From positions 1 to 54,418 of the forward strand of contig CACMWX010000006.1 in the NCBI GenBank assembly GCA_902617515.1: a stretch of 54,418 nucleotides of DNA. Reading direction: 5' to 3'. Of the stretch, positions 34,333 to 43,154 are shown in pieces. The notes under the pieces were generated by a model. It searched no databases, had not been told where the DNA came from, and saw only the letters and a list, made by a program, of their open reading frames with translations. Each line of letters opens with the position of its first letter. Within the stretch, counting starts at the first letter, position 1. A program made the translations under genes and the position numbers. The DNA comes from an uncultured Alphaproteobacteria bacterium (GTDB lineage: Bacteria; Pseudomonadota; Alphaproteobacteria; HIMB59).

Positions 34333-35341
34333 TTGTCCTATTTATCCTAGGAATTACTTCTTTGCCAATCAGTTCAATAGATTTGATTAAATTTTCATGG
34401 GTAATATCAGCTATATCCATTTGAAATTGGAATCTATCAATACCTCCAAGGGCTTGACTATGTCTAATAATCTTTTCAGCGACCTGATCGGGATCGCCTA
34501 AAACTATAGCTCCTAATGGACCAATTTGATTGTCAAATTGGTCTCTCGTAACAGGGCCCCAACCTCTTTCTTTTCCAATTTTTGTGAACATTTTATGATA
34601 ACCCTCATAATACAAATCTATTGCTTCATCCATACTATTTGCGACATATCCCAGTGAATGAAGTCCTACGGAGAGTTTTTCTGGGGGGTGTCCTGCTTCT
34701 TTACCCGCCTGTCGATAAATATCTACCAAAGGCCTGAAGCGATGAGTATTGCCTCCAATTATGGCAATCATTAGAGGTAAGCCCATTGAACCTGCTCTTG
34801 CAAAAGATTGAGGTGTGCCACCAACACCTAACCAAATTGGGACAGGGTTTTGAATAGGCCTTGGATAAATAGGTAAATTATTTATCGAAGGTCTAAATTT
34901 ACCAGACCAACTAACAAATTCATTTTCTCTAATTTTTAAAAGCAAACCTAGCTTTTCAATAAACAATTCATCATAATCTTTGAAATCCAAACCAAACAAT
35001 GGAAAGGCCTCAGAAAATGATCCTCTTCCAGCTACCATTTCTGCTCTACCTCCGGATATCAGATCAAGAGTAGACAAGTTTTGAAATACACGAACAGGAT
35101 CTGCTGCGCTTAAAACAGTTACAGCACTTATTAGCTTAATATTTTTTGTTTGTGCTGCAGCTGCAGCTAATATCATAAATGGTGCTGAGTCTAAAAATTC
35201 TTTTCTATGATGCTCTCCTATCCCAAATGAATTTAATCCAACTTCATCTGCAAAAATAATTCTATCAATAACATTATTGATGGCTTTAACACTATCTGAG
35301 CCCTCTCTTTTATCTGCAAAACTGTCTATACCAATTTCCAA
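34322..35341 (-). CDS. LLM-class (luciferase-like) flavin monooxygenase
   Basis: Bacterial-luciferase-like flavin enzyme of 339 aa. It begins MEIGIDSFAD and has IGIGEHHRKEF-type FGIGEHHRKEFLDSAP, SAVTVLSAADPVRVFQNLSTLD, MVAGRGSFSEAFPLFG, PIWLGVGGTPQSFARA, and a C-terminal GIDRFQFQMDI, all standard for the LLM group. The substrate is not predictable. It is 10 bases after the SDR gene on the same strand, so the two may act together. The pair sits between hemA and the other heme genes, with no evident metabolic link. Confidence 0.88.
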   Translation of the reverse strand: MEIGIDSFADKREGSDSVKAINNVIDRIIFADEVGLNSFGIGEHHRKEFLDSAPFMILAAAAAQTKNIKLISAVTVLSAADPVRVFQNLSTLDLISGGRAEMVAGRGSFSEAFPLFGLDFKDYDELFIEKLGLLLKIRENEFVSWSGKFRPSINNLPIYPRPIQNPVPIWLGVGGTPQSFARAGSMGLPLMIAIIGGNTHRFRPLVDIYRQAGKEAGHPPEKLSVGLHSLGYVANSMDEAIDLYYEGYHKMFTKIGKERGWGPVTRDQFDNQIGPLGAIVLGDPDQVAEKIIRHSQALGGIDRFQFQMDIADITHENLIKSIELIGKEVIPRINRTKSP

Positions 35342-35350
35342 GGTGTTCTT

Positions 35351-36028
35351 CTAAAATTTTTCAGTGTTTGTTCTAATTTCAATTTCCCATGACCAAGCTT
35401 TTTTATCCTGTAAATAAAAATTTAGGTATTGTTTTGCAATTTCATCAGGGTGTATCATTTGATAATTTCCAACTGGTTCTTTACCTATTCCTCCATCTAT
35501 AACGAAATGACCTATATGAATATTTTGTGGGTGCAGCTCTCTTGCCAAAGATTGTGCTAAGCCTCTCAAACCAAACTTTCCCATAGCAAAAGACGCAGAT
35601 TTGGCAAAACCCTTTACACTTGCAGATGATCCAGTGAAAAAAATATTACCTTTTCCTATTTTTAACATTCTTTTTACTGATTCATGCGCTACTAGAAAAG
35701 CCCCATAACAATTTACTTTTACTGATTGAAGCATTTCATCAGGATCGTATTCAATAAAAGGTTTTACAATTCTAAGAGATGGATTATAGATAACAATTTC
35801 TGGAGTGCCTATAATTGAGTCAGTCTGCAAAAATAAATTTTGAACACTTTTATTTTCTGTTGAGTCACACTTAAAAACTAAAGCGTCGATCTCTTTTTTT
35901 AAACTGTCAAGTTTGTCTATGTTTCTGGCAGCAAGTACAATTTTCATCCCCTTTGAATTAAATGCTCTAGCCAAAGAAGCACTTAAACCTGATCCTGCTC
36001 CGACAATTAAAACTGCTTTTTGTGTCAT
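35351..36028 (-). CDS. Short-chain dehydrogenase/reductase with FxxxK active site
   Basis: SDR-fold protein of 225 aa: nucleotide loop VGAGSGLSASLARAF, AARNIDKLDSL for cofactor specificity, the catalytic Ser in FTGSSASVKG, and SFAMGKFGLRGLAQSLARE, where the usual YxxxK reads FxxxK. Phe in place of the catalytic Tyr is known in one SDR subfamily with a similar FAxxKFALR segment, so this is probably a family trait and not decay. The substrate is unknown. It is the first gene of the SDR-LLM pair and is divergent from hemC, with 81 bases between the frames. Confidence 0.88.
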   Translation of the reverse strand: MTQKAVLIVGAGSGLSASLARAFNSKGMKIVLAARNIDKLDSLKKEIDALVFKCDSTENKSVQNLFLQTDSIIGTPEIVIYNPSLRIVKPFIEYDPDEMLQSVKVNCYGAFLVAHESVKRMLKIGKGNIFFTGSSASVKGFAKSASFAMGKFGLRGLAQSLARELHPQNIHIGHFVIDGGIGKEPVGNYQMIHPDEIAKQYLNFYLQDKKAWSWEIEIRTNTEKF

Positions 36029-36075
36029 AATTTCAAACGTTATTTAGATATAACATATTTTGAAATAAGTACATA

Positions 36076-36105
36076 TTGACCAATAAGTCTCGCTTAAATT
36101 GTATT
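36076..36105 (+). promoter_or_regulatory. hemC: Candidate sigma-70 promoter of the hem operon
   Basis: TTGACC at 36076-36081 matches the -35 consensus in five of six positions, and 18 bases downstream TGTATT at 36100-36105 is a moderate -10. It lies in the 81-base divergent region between the SDR gene and hemC, about 40 bases before the preferred hemC start. In DNA this AT-rich, such matches arise easily. Confidence 0.35.
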
Positions 36106-36145
36106 AGCGTTGATTATTTGTTATTTCTTAATGTCATCAATGGTT

Positions 36146-37624
36146 ATGAAAAAGATTGTTTTATTATCAAGAAAAAGTTTTCTCGCTAAAATTCAGACTC
36201 ACATTGCGGAAATAGAAATTAATAAAATAAAAAAAAATATAATTGATACACATTACTCATCAAGCGTTGGTGACACGGACATGTCAGCTAAAGCTTGGGA
36301 ACAACATGGATTTGGAATATTTACAAATTCACTCTCAAAAAAGTTAATCTTAAAAGATGCAGATGTGGTAGTTCATTCATTCAAAGATCTTCCTGTTAAA
36401 AATCTTAATAAGACTTCTTTTATTTGTCTCAAAAGAGATGATCCAAGAGATGTTATTCTTATTAAAAAGACTTCATTAAATAAAAAAAAATTAGTTATAG
36501 GGACATCCTCTCCTAGAAGAAAATATTATTTAAAAAAATTAAGAAAGTTTTTACCCTTTGAAGAATTGAAGCCATTCGACATTAGGGGAAACGTACCATC
36601 TAGGCTGGAAAAAATATTAAATTCCTCAAAAGAGGACGGGGTGTTTATGGCTAAAGCTGCTATAGATAGAATTTTTAAATATGGAGAAAAAATTAATAAA
36701 AAAGATTATAGAAATTTTAAATTGAAATTTAAAAAGTTTGAAAAGATAATTTTACCAATTTCTGAATTTCCTAGTGCGGCAGCACAAGGATGCATTGCTT
36801 TGGAATATAGGAGAGATGATCGAAAAACAGAAAAAATATTGAAAAAAATTAATCATTTACCTTCGTTAGATGATTGTCAAAGAGAGAGAAAATATTTATA
36901 CAAATGGGGAGGTGGTTGCAATTTAGATGTAGGTGTAACTATTGAAAATATTCTAAATGAAAAAATCTTATTTGCACAAGGGAAAGATAATCAAACAAAA
37001 AAATATTTTAAAGAAAAAAAATATCTAAATAATAAAAAAGTTAAAAAAGTTAAAAATATATTTCCTTCAAGCTTATCAAAATATCAAATGTTTCAGAGAA
37101 ATTTGCATGAATTTAATAAAACAGTAAAAAATAAAAATGTTTTGGCCACAAGATCAGAATTTAAAGAGTTTAAATCTTTGAAAAGTGTATCAAATCTTAT
37201 AACTTCCGGCGTAAGTTCTTGGCAAAAAATAAGTAAAATGGGCATTCTTGTAAATTCTTCTCTCGATAGTTTTGGTGAAAATTATCGAGAAACTGAAAAT
37301 TTTTATAAAGATAATCAAAAACCTACTTATAAACTTACATATGAAGGAAATATGCTAAATAAAAAATTCCCTGTTATATCACACTATAGTTTAGTCCCTT
37401 TGATTAATGACAATACGATTGATAATTTATTTGTAGCGGAGAGTTTTTATTGGATGAGCTTCTCTGCATTTAAATTAGCTATACAACTAAGACCAGAAAT
37501 ACTAAATAAGCGTAATTCGTGTGGACCTGGTCAAACGTATCTTCAAATTTCTAAATTTATTCCTAAAAATCAATTAAATGTATATCTTACTTATGATGAT
37601 TTTAAAAATTTTGAACTTAAATGA
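36146..37624 (+). CDS. hemC: Porphobilinogen deaminase with C-terminal extension, probable HemC-HemD fusion
   Basis: Residues 1-300 (numbered from the ATG at 36146, which gives MKKIVLLSRKSFLAKIQ) are hydroxymethylbilane synthase: VVHSFKDLPV, GTSSPRRKYYL, DIRGNVPSRLEKI, AAQGCIALEYR, and the dipyrromethane-cofactor Cys258 in KWGGGCNL. Normal HemC ends near 310 aa; this protein has 492. The extra part starts NKNVLATRSEF, like the first strand of uroporphyrinogen-III synthase, and ends with a strand-helix segment around AESFYWMSFSAFKLA and CGPGQTYLQI, similar to the HemD cofactor-free cleft region. HemD identity is an inference, helped by the absence of a separate hemD in an otherwise nearly complete heme cluster. 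The in-frame TTG at 36110 is rejected as start. Confidence 0.85.
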   Translation: MKKIVLLSRKSFLAKIQTHIAEIEINKIKKNIIDTHYSSSVGDTDMSAKAWEQHGFGIFTNSLSKKLILKDADVVVHSFKDLPVKNLNKTSFICLKRDDPRDVILIKKTSLNKKKLVIGTSSPRRKYYLKKLRKFLPFEELKPFDIRGNVPSRLEKILNSSKEDGVFMAKAAIDRIFKYGEKINKKDYRNFKLKFKKFEKIILPISEFPSAAAQGCIALEYRRDDRKTEKILKKINHLPSLDDCQRERKYLYKWGGGCNLDVGVTIENILNEKILFAQGKDNQTKKYFKEKKYLNNKKVKKVKNIFPSSLSKYQMFQRNLHEFNKTVKNKNVLATRSEFKEFKSLKSVSNLITSGVSSWQKISKMGILVNSSLDSFGENYRETENFYKDNQKPTYKLTYEGNMLNKKFPVISHYSLVPLINDNTIDNLFVAESFYWMSFSAFKLAIQLRPEILNKRNSCGPGQTYLQISKFIPKNQLNVYLTYDDFKNFELK

Positions 37625-38544
37625 TTAAAAATTATTTCCCTATTGATCAGTCTAAATCTCTTAAAAAGAAAATTTTAATTCAACCTTTATTTGTGGATCA
37701 AAAGGTAAAAAATTCAAAGGAAATTAAAGGATTAGGTGATAATAAGAGTTGGTCATCTTCATCTATAATTAAGGCAATTGAAAAGGATTTAAAAAAAGGT
37801 ATCAATAATTTTCTACTTTTTATCGTTCCAAATAAAAAACAAAAAAATCCGGAGGATTTTAGCTTTCACTATGAAGTTATAAGAAGAATTAAAAATTATT
37901 TTGGAAAAGATATAGTTTTACTTATAGATACATGCTTATGCTCAATAACTGTTGATGGGCATTGTGGAGTTACTCATAAAAAATCAATTGATCTTAATAA
38001 GACACATTACTCTTTAGGATTAGCGGCAAATACATATCTTGAGGCGGGAGCTGATATAATTGCACCAAGTGACATGATGAAAAATACGACTAAATATTTG
38101 AGAAAAATATTTGTTCAAAATGGTTTTTCAAATTCTCAAATAATGAGTTACTCAACAAAATTTAAAAGTCACTTCTACGGCCCTTTTAGAGATGTTGCAA
38201 AATCATCACCACAGGGATTTGATCGGTCATCATATCAATTACCTGTTGAAGACAAAGCAAAGGCGATTAAAAGCTCAATTAGCAATGCAGCTCAAGGTGC
38301 AAATTATTTAATGGTTAAGCCTGGTATGACTTCAATAGATTTAATAAGAGATATAAAAAAGGAGACACTGCTTCCCACGGGTGCGTACCAAGTAAGTGGT
38401 GAGTATGCTAGTCTACAAATGCTCAGCAAAGCTAAATTTGGCAATTATGTTGATTTGCTCATAGAGTCTTTAACGGTACTCAAAAGAGCTCAAGCAGATT
38501 TTATTATTACTTATGGAGCTAGAGATATTGCAAAATACCTATAA
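37621..38544 (+). CDS. hemB: Porphobilinogen synthase (ALA dehydratase), zinc-type
   Basis: Condenses two 5-aminolevulinate molecules to porphobilinogen. The Schiff-base lysines are in SYSTKFKSHFYGPFRD (Lys180) and YLMVKPGM (Lys233). The metal site reads DTCLCSITVDGHCG with three cysteines (105, 107, 115), the zinc-binding form; several Alphaproteobacteria instead have the magnesium-type Asp/Ala site. The 307 aa protein is a little short at the N-terminus. It is coupled to hemC by ATGA and followed by hemE, whose frame overlaps by 32 bases. Confidence 0.95.
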   Translation: MIKNYFPIDQSKSLKKKILIQPLFVDQKVKNSKEIKGLGDNKSWSSSSIIKAIEKDLKKGINNFLLFIVPNKKQKNPEDFSFHYEVIRRIKNYFGKDIVLLIDTCLCSITVDGHCGVTHKKSIDLNKTHYSLGLAANTYLEAGADIIAPSDMMKNTTKYLRKIFVQNGFSNSQIMSYSTKFKSHFYGPFRDVAKSSPQGFDRSSYQLPVEDKAKAIKSSISNAAQGANYLMVKPGMTSIDLIRDIKKETLLPTGAYQVSGEYASLQMLSKAKFGNYVDLLIESLTVLKRAQADFIITYGARDIAKYL

Positions 38545-39529
38545 CAAAAATTTTTTTAATGCCTTAAATAAAGTTGAACAAAAAATTCCTCCAATTTGGT
38601 TTATGAGACAGGCTGGTCGATATCATCAGCATTACAGAAAATTAAAAGAAAAATATTCTTTTGAACAATTATGTAAAGAGCCTGAGCTTGCTTGTGAGGT
38701 AACTCTTGGACCTATTGTTGAATTCGATTTTGATGCTGCAATATTGTTTAGTGATATTCTTTTTCCTTTAGATTATTTAGGTATGAGTTTGAAGTTTAAT
38801 CCTGGACCAATATTTGAAAAAAATTTAAGTTCAAAAATGATATCCGAATTTAATATTGATGAATTTGAAAGTTTTATAGATTTTCAGAATATATCTCTAA
38901 AACATATCAGAAATGAACTTTCAAATGATAAATCCTTAATTGGATTTACTGGTGGACCTGTAACTTTATACCATTTTGCAACGAGGAATAATCCTGTATC
39001 ACAAACACTATTTCAACAAACCTTGCCCGTTTTAGAAATGTTAATACAAAAAAATATACAAATTCAGTTACAAAATGACATTGATTTGTTAATGATATTT
39101 GATACTGAAGCTAATAAACTAAATGATAAAGATTTTGATGAATTCGTTATTCCTTTTTTAGTTAAAATTTCAAATAGTTATCCAAATAAAATTGGATATT
39201 TCACTAAAGAAATTTCTCAAACTAAATTTAATAAATTACAAAATTTAAAAAATTTAAAACTTACAGTTTTAGGAACTAATTTGGAGGTTTTCACTGAATT
39301 ACCAAAGACACATTTATCTTTACAGGGGAATTTTTCAAATGATTTGTTAGCTATGGAGGACACTAAATCCTTTTCTGATTATATTGATAAATATGTTGAG
39401 GAATGCTTACAGAGTGAGTCATCTCATAGATCTGGGTGGATTGCTAGCCTCGATCACGGTGTAAAAAAAACTACTCCTGAGGCTAATGTTCATTTATTCA
39501 TAGAAAAGATAAGAACTAAGTTATCATAA
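38513..39529 (+). CDS. hemE: Uroporphyrinogen decarboxylase
   Basis: Removes four carboxyls from uroporphyrinogen III to give coproporphyrinogen III. The first signature PPIWFMRQAGRY lies at residues 26-37 with the substrate-binding arginines, followed by AILFSDILFPLDYLG with its catalytic Asp, FTGGPVTLYHFATR, and the C-terminal GWIASLDHGVKKTTPEANV. The length of 338 aa is normal. The ATG at 38513 lies inside hemB; an in-frame TTG at 38528 is the only alternative before the conserved part, so a real overlap with hemB is likely. Confidence 0.95.
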   Translation: MELEILQNTYNKNFFNALNKVEQKIPPIWFMRQAGRYHQHYRKLKEKYSFEQLCKEPELACEVTLGPIVEFDFDAAILFSDILFPLDYLGMSLKFNPGPIFEKNLSSKMISEFNIDEFESFIDFQNISLKHIRNELSNDKSLIGFTGGPVTLYHFATRNNPVSQTLFQQTLPVLEMLIQKNIQIQLQNDIDLLMIFDTEANKLNDKDFDEFVIPFLVKISNSYPNKIGYFTKEISQTKFNKLQNLKNLKLTVLGTNLEVFTELPKTHLSLQGNFSNDLLAMEDTKSFSDYIDKYVEECLQSESSHRSGWIASLDHGVKKTTPEANVHLFIEKIRTKLS

Positions 39530-39547
39530 AAATCGTAATGTTTTTCA

Positions 39548-40570
39548 ATGGCTTCATTTAAAGGTAATAAACTATACGTTCATGGCTCTGGTCTTAAGAC
39601 AGGTATTTTGATCACAAATTTAGGAACACCAGATGAACCAACTAAGTCGTCTTTAAAGACTTATCTAAAGCAATTTCTATCAGATGAACGTGTCATAGAA
39701 ACACCAAAAGCTATTTGGTGGCCTATTCTTAATGGAATAGTTTTAAATACTCGACCAGCGAAGTCAGCTAAAAATTACAAATCTGTTTGGACAGAAGAAG
39801 GTTCACCTCTTCTATTCCACACAAAAAACCAATTATCGAAAATAAAAGAATTTATTAATAAGAAATATCAAAATATCGTATTTGATATTGGAATGCGTTA
39901 TGGGAATCCTAGCATCTCTAAGGGTTTAAATAATCTTAGAAATCAAAATTGTGATCGTATTATTATTTTACCTTTATACCCTCAATATTGTGCGGCTACA
40001 ACGGGCTCAACGTTTGATGCTGTTGCAGAAGAATTAAAAAGTTGGCGTTGGGTACCATCTCTTCGTTTTATTGGAGGATATTACGAAAATGAACTTTATA
40101 TTAAAGCTCTTAAAAATAGCATTGAAGAATTTTGGACTAAAAATTCAAAACCAAAAAAAATCATATTTAGTTATCATGGTGTTCCAAAAAAATATTTAGA
40201 TAAAGGGGATCCGTATCATTGTTTTTGCAGAAAAACTACTAGGCTGGTGGCAGAGACCATGGGCTTACCAGAGGAAAGTTATATGACCACATTTCAATCT
40301 AGATTTGGACCAGCAGAATGGCTTCAACCTTACACAGATAAAACTATAGAGAGCTTAGCAAAAAATGGTACAGACCACATTCATGTTATAAGTCCTGCTT
40401 TTTCCTCAGATTGTCTCGAGACAATAGAAGAACTTAACGAGGAAAATAGAGAAATATTCATGGAAAATGGTGGAAAGGAATTTGGATATATTCCTTGTCT
40501 AAATGATCGAGAAGATCATATACTCCTACTCACTTCGTTGATAGAAAACGAACTACATGGGTGGGTATGA
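39548..40570 (+). CDS. hemH: Ferrochelatase
   Basis: Inserts ferrous iron into protoporphyrin IX, the last step of the pathway. Evidence: ILITNLGTPDEPTKSSLKTYL, PLYPQYCAATTGST, the catalytic His in FSYHGVPKKYLDKGDPYHC near residue 205, FQSRFGPAEWLQPYTD, and SPAFSSDCLETIEEL. The 340 aa length is standard for the proteobacterial enzyme. The first ten residues (ASFKGNKLYV) are plausible. Its TGA overlaps the hemF ATG at 40567. Confidence 0.96.
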   Translation: MASFKGNKLYVHGSGLKTGILITNLGTPDEPTKSSLKTYLKQFLSDERVIETPKAIWWPILNGIVLNTRPAKSAKNYKSVWTEEGSPLLFHTKNQLSKIKEFINKKYQNIVFDIGMRYGNPSISKGLNNLRNQNCDRIIILPLYPQYCAATTGSTFDAVAEELKSWRWVPSLRFIGGYYENELYIKALKNSIEEFWTKNSKPKKIIFSYHGVPKKYLDKGDPYHCFCRKTTRLVAETMGLPEESYMTTFQSRFGPAEWLQPYTDKTIESLAKNGTDHIHVISPAFSSDCLETIEELNEENREIFMENGGKEFGYIPCLNDREDHILLLTSLIENELHGWV

Positions 40571-41382
40571 GTGATCAAATAAAAAATCAACAAACTAAAG
40601 CAGAAAAGTGGTTTCGAGAACTTCGAAATCAAATGGTCGGATCAATGCAAATGCTTGATGGGTCTGAATTTATAGAAAAAGAGTGGCAAAGACCTGGTGG
40701 TGGTGGAGGTTTAATGTCCTTACTAAAAGGAGAAATATTTGAAAAAGTAGGAGTAAACATTTCAACAGTGCATGGTAATTTTAGTGAAGAATTTAAAAAA
40801 TCAATGCCGGGAACCGAAGAGGATCCAAGCTTTTGGGCCAGTGGTATCTCAGTCGTAGCTCACATGAAAAACCCGAAAATTGCTGCAGCTCATTTTAACA
40901 CTCGGTACATAACCACTAAAGGAAAGCAATGGTTTGGTGGTGGTTGTGATTTAACCCCTGCAATACCTGAAAAATTAGAAACAGATAATTTTCATCAAGG
41001 TCTCCAACGAACATGTGATCAACATAATTCAACTTATTATGAAAAATTTAAAAAACAATGTGATGAATACTTTTATTTAGAGCATCGAAAAGAAAGTAGA
41101 GGTATAGGAGGGATTTTTTTTGATTATATCAATACAGACTTTGATAAGGACTTATCTTTCATAAAAGATGTTGGGCAATTCTTTGTTAATTTTGTAATTG
41201 AAAACTCAAAAAGAAAAAAAGATTTTAACTTTAATCAAGATGACTTAGATGCTCTTTCAAAAAAAAGATCTCGTTACGTGGAATTTAATTTGCTTTATGA
41301 TAGAGGGACATTATTTGGATTAAAAACCGGTGGTAATATTGATGCTATATTAATGTCAATGCCTCCAGAGGCTAAATGGTAA
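40567..41382 (+). CDS. hemF: Oxygen-dependent coproporphyrinogen III oxidase
   Basis: Oxidative decarboxylation of coproporphyrinogen III to protoporphyrinogen IX using O2. The ATG at 40567 overlaps the hemH stop as ATGA and is preferred to the GTG two codons earlier. Motifs: QRPGGGGGLMSLLKG, AHFNTRYITT, WFGGGCDLTP, RGIGGIFFDYIN, and the C-terminal RYVEFNLLYDRGTLFGLKTGG. The 271 aa protein is slightly shorter than the usual 290-300. Use of HemF implies an aerobic lifestyle; no HemN is seen in this window. Confidence 0.96.
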   Translation: MSDQIKNQQTKAEKWFRELRNQMVGSMQMLDGSEFIEKEWQRPGGGGGLMSLLKGEIFEKVGVNISTVHGNFSEEFKKSMPGTEEDPSFWASGISVVAHMKNPKIAAAHFNTRYITTKGKQWFGGGCDLTPAIPEKLETDNFHQGLQRTCDQHNSTYYEKFKKQCDEYFYLEHRKESRGIGGIFFDYINTDFDKDLSFIKDVGQFFVNFVIENSKRKKDFNFNQDDLDALSKKRSRYVEFNLLYDRGTLFGLKTGGNIDAILMSMPPEAKW

Positions 41383-41386
41383 CAAA

Positions 41387-41803
41387 ATGTATGATTTATT
41401 AAAAATTTTACATATCATATCTTTTGTATCATGGTTTGCTGGGTTATTTTATTTACCAAGACTTTTTGTTTATCATGTAGAAAACATAACCAATCCTGAA
41501 ATGAATAGTGTATTTCAAAAAATGGAATATAAATTGCTAAAAATTATAATGAACCCAGCAATGATATTGACTTGGGTATTTGGTTTAGCCCTTATCCATT
41601 ATGTAGGTTTTGAATTATGGCTTTTTTTGAAAATTATATTAGTTCTTATTCTCTCTGCATTTCATATGTATTTAAGTAAAATTAGAAAAAGTCTAGAGAG
41701 TAATTTTAGAGACTATACCTCAAAATATCTAAGAATTATCAATGAAGTGCCTACAGTTCTTCTCATTTTAATTGTAATACTTGTAGTTGTAAGACCTTTT
41801 TAA
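41387..41803 (+). CDS. hemJ: Protoporphyrinogen oxidase HemJ
   Basis: Four-helix membrane protein oxidising protoporphyrinogen IX to protoporphyrin IX. The 138 aa sequence starts MYDLLKILHIISFVSWFAGLFYLPRLFVYH, with the conserved heme-ligand His9 and Arg in the first helix, and has further membrane helices around 50-75, 78-96 and 118-136 with the conserved Lys in HMYLSKIRKSL. The position 4 bases after hemF supports the assignment over other small CopD-like membrane proteins. Confidence 0.9.
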   Translation: MYDLLKILHIISFVSWFAGLFYLPRLFVYHVENITNPEMNSVFQKMEYKLLKIIMNPAMILTWVFGLALIHYVGFELWLFLKIILVLILSAFHMYLSKIRKSLESNFRDYTSKYLRIINEVPTVLLILIVILVVVRPF

Positions 41804-41807
41804 TTTT

Positions 41808-43154
41808 ATGGATCTTACCCAAGGGGATATAAAAAAACAATTAATCGGTATGGCTGTTCCAGCAGGAACAGGTCTTTTGTTTTATACTCTGTACAATGTA
41901 GTAGATACTTTTTATGCTGGTCTCATAAGCACAGAGGCTATTGCAGGCTTATCAATATCTTACCCCTTGTATTTTATTTTATTGGCCTTCGCTGTAGGTT
42001 TTGGACAAGGTACAACAGCTCTTGTCTCAATAGCTATTGGTAAAAAAAAATTTAATGAGGCAATTAAGATACATATTCAAGCTTTAGTTATCACTTTATT
42101 GATTTCTATAGTCATTGGGTTTACAACCTTTCTATTATCTAGACCTGTATTTTTATATTTTGGGGCAGAAGGTATTTTTCTTAACAATGGTCTAAGATAC
42201 ATAAAAGTACTCTCAATTGGTGCTCCAATTTTTATTGTTTCTTTTGTTGTTAATTCTCTTTTATATGCACAAGGAGATACAAAAAAAAATAGAAATGCAT
42301 TAATCATAAGCTTTTTTATTAATTTAATATTTAGTCCTTTCTTATCTTTAGGTTATGGTCCTTTTCCTGCATTGGGAACTCTTGGCATAGCTCTTGCAAC
42401 AGTCATATCTCAACTATTTCATTTTTTCTTTTTAAGCTATTATGCTATTCGCAGTCCTTTGTTTAAGTATTTCAATTACAATTATCTTTGGCTAGAAACT
42501 AAATTCGTGTTAAGAATTCTTAGACAATCTATACCCTCTAGTATGAATATGTTCATGATTGCAGTTGGTTTCTTTATAATGCAAAAGTTTGTTACAAGTT
42601 ATGGTGCCTCAGCTAGTGCAGCTTATGGTATAGCTTTAAGAATTGAGCAAATTATTTTATTACCAGCCATAGGATTTAGTAGTGCTTTATTAAGTATGGT
42701 AGGACAAAATTTTGGTTCGAAGAATTTTGATAGAATTTATGAAGCTTTTTTAATTTCGTTAAGGTTATCTATGACAATGATGATTTTTGGAGCATTAGTT
42801 CTTATATTTGCGGGTGAAAGGATTGCTAGTTTTTTTTCAAGAGACAGTGAAGTGATAATTATTGCTGGTAGTTACTTGTTTATGGTAGCTTTTTTGGCTT
42901 TTATATATCAAGTTATTGATAGGTGTGATTCTGTACTTTCTGGTTTAAGAAAACCTTCTGTAAATGTGTTCTACACTTTTATTAGATTGGTATTTCTTCC
43001 CCCATTTGTAATTTATTTATTTTCTGAGACTCTTGAAAAAGGCCTAATTGGTATTTGGTGGGCTATATTTTTTACAAATTTACTAGGCTCAGTGTTTGTT
43101 TTTTTTCATATGAAATATTTATTTAAAAAGGAATCCGGTATCTTAATAAATTAA
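41808..43154 (+). CDS. MATE-family multidrug/organic-cation efflux protein
   Basis: Twelve-helix inner-membrane antiporter of the multidrug and toxic compound extrusion family. The 448 aa protein has two six-helix halves. The first begins KKQLIGMAVPAGTGLLFYTLYNVVDTFYAGL, with the family's helix-1/2 pattern, and the second begins at about RQSIPSSMNMFMIAVG. The substrate cannot be predicted. The start follows hemJ by 4 bases, so it may be read through from the hem operon; export of porphyrin or heme is a speculation only. The 3' end overlaps the convergent DUF2721 gene by 4 bases. Confidence 0.92.
   Translation: MDLTQGDIKKQLIGMAVPAGTGLLFYTLYNVVDTFYAGLISTEAIAGLSISYPLYFILLAFAVGFGQGTTALVSIAIGKKKFNEAIKIHIQALVITLLISIVIGFTTFLLSRPVFLYFGAEGIFLNNGLRYIKVLSIGAPIFIVSFVVNSLLYAQGDTKKNRNALIISFFINLIFSPFLSLGYGPFPALGTLGIALATVISQLFHFFFLSYYAIRSPLFKYFNYNYLWLETKFVLRILRQSIPSSMNMFMIAVGFFIMQKFVTSYGASASAAYGIALRIEQIILLPAIGFSSALLSMVGQNFGSKNFDRIYEAFLISLRLSMTMMIFGALVLIFAGERIASFFSRDSEVIIIAGSYLFMVAFLAFIYQVIDRCDSVLSGLRKPSVNVFYTFIRLVFLPPFVIYLFSETLEKGLIGIWWAIFFTNLLGSVFVFFHMKYLFKKESGILIN

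Noticed and set aside
36029-36109. Possible tRNA in the 81-base gap between the SDR gene and hemC
   Set aside because: No cloverleaf stems or T-loop GTTCRA pattern is visible; the gap is better explained as a divergent promoter region.
36110-36145. TTG start of hemC
   Set aside because: The family N-terminus begins at the ATG at 36146; the upstream part shows no homology and overlaps the promoter region.
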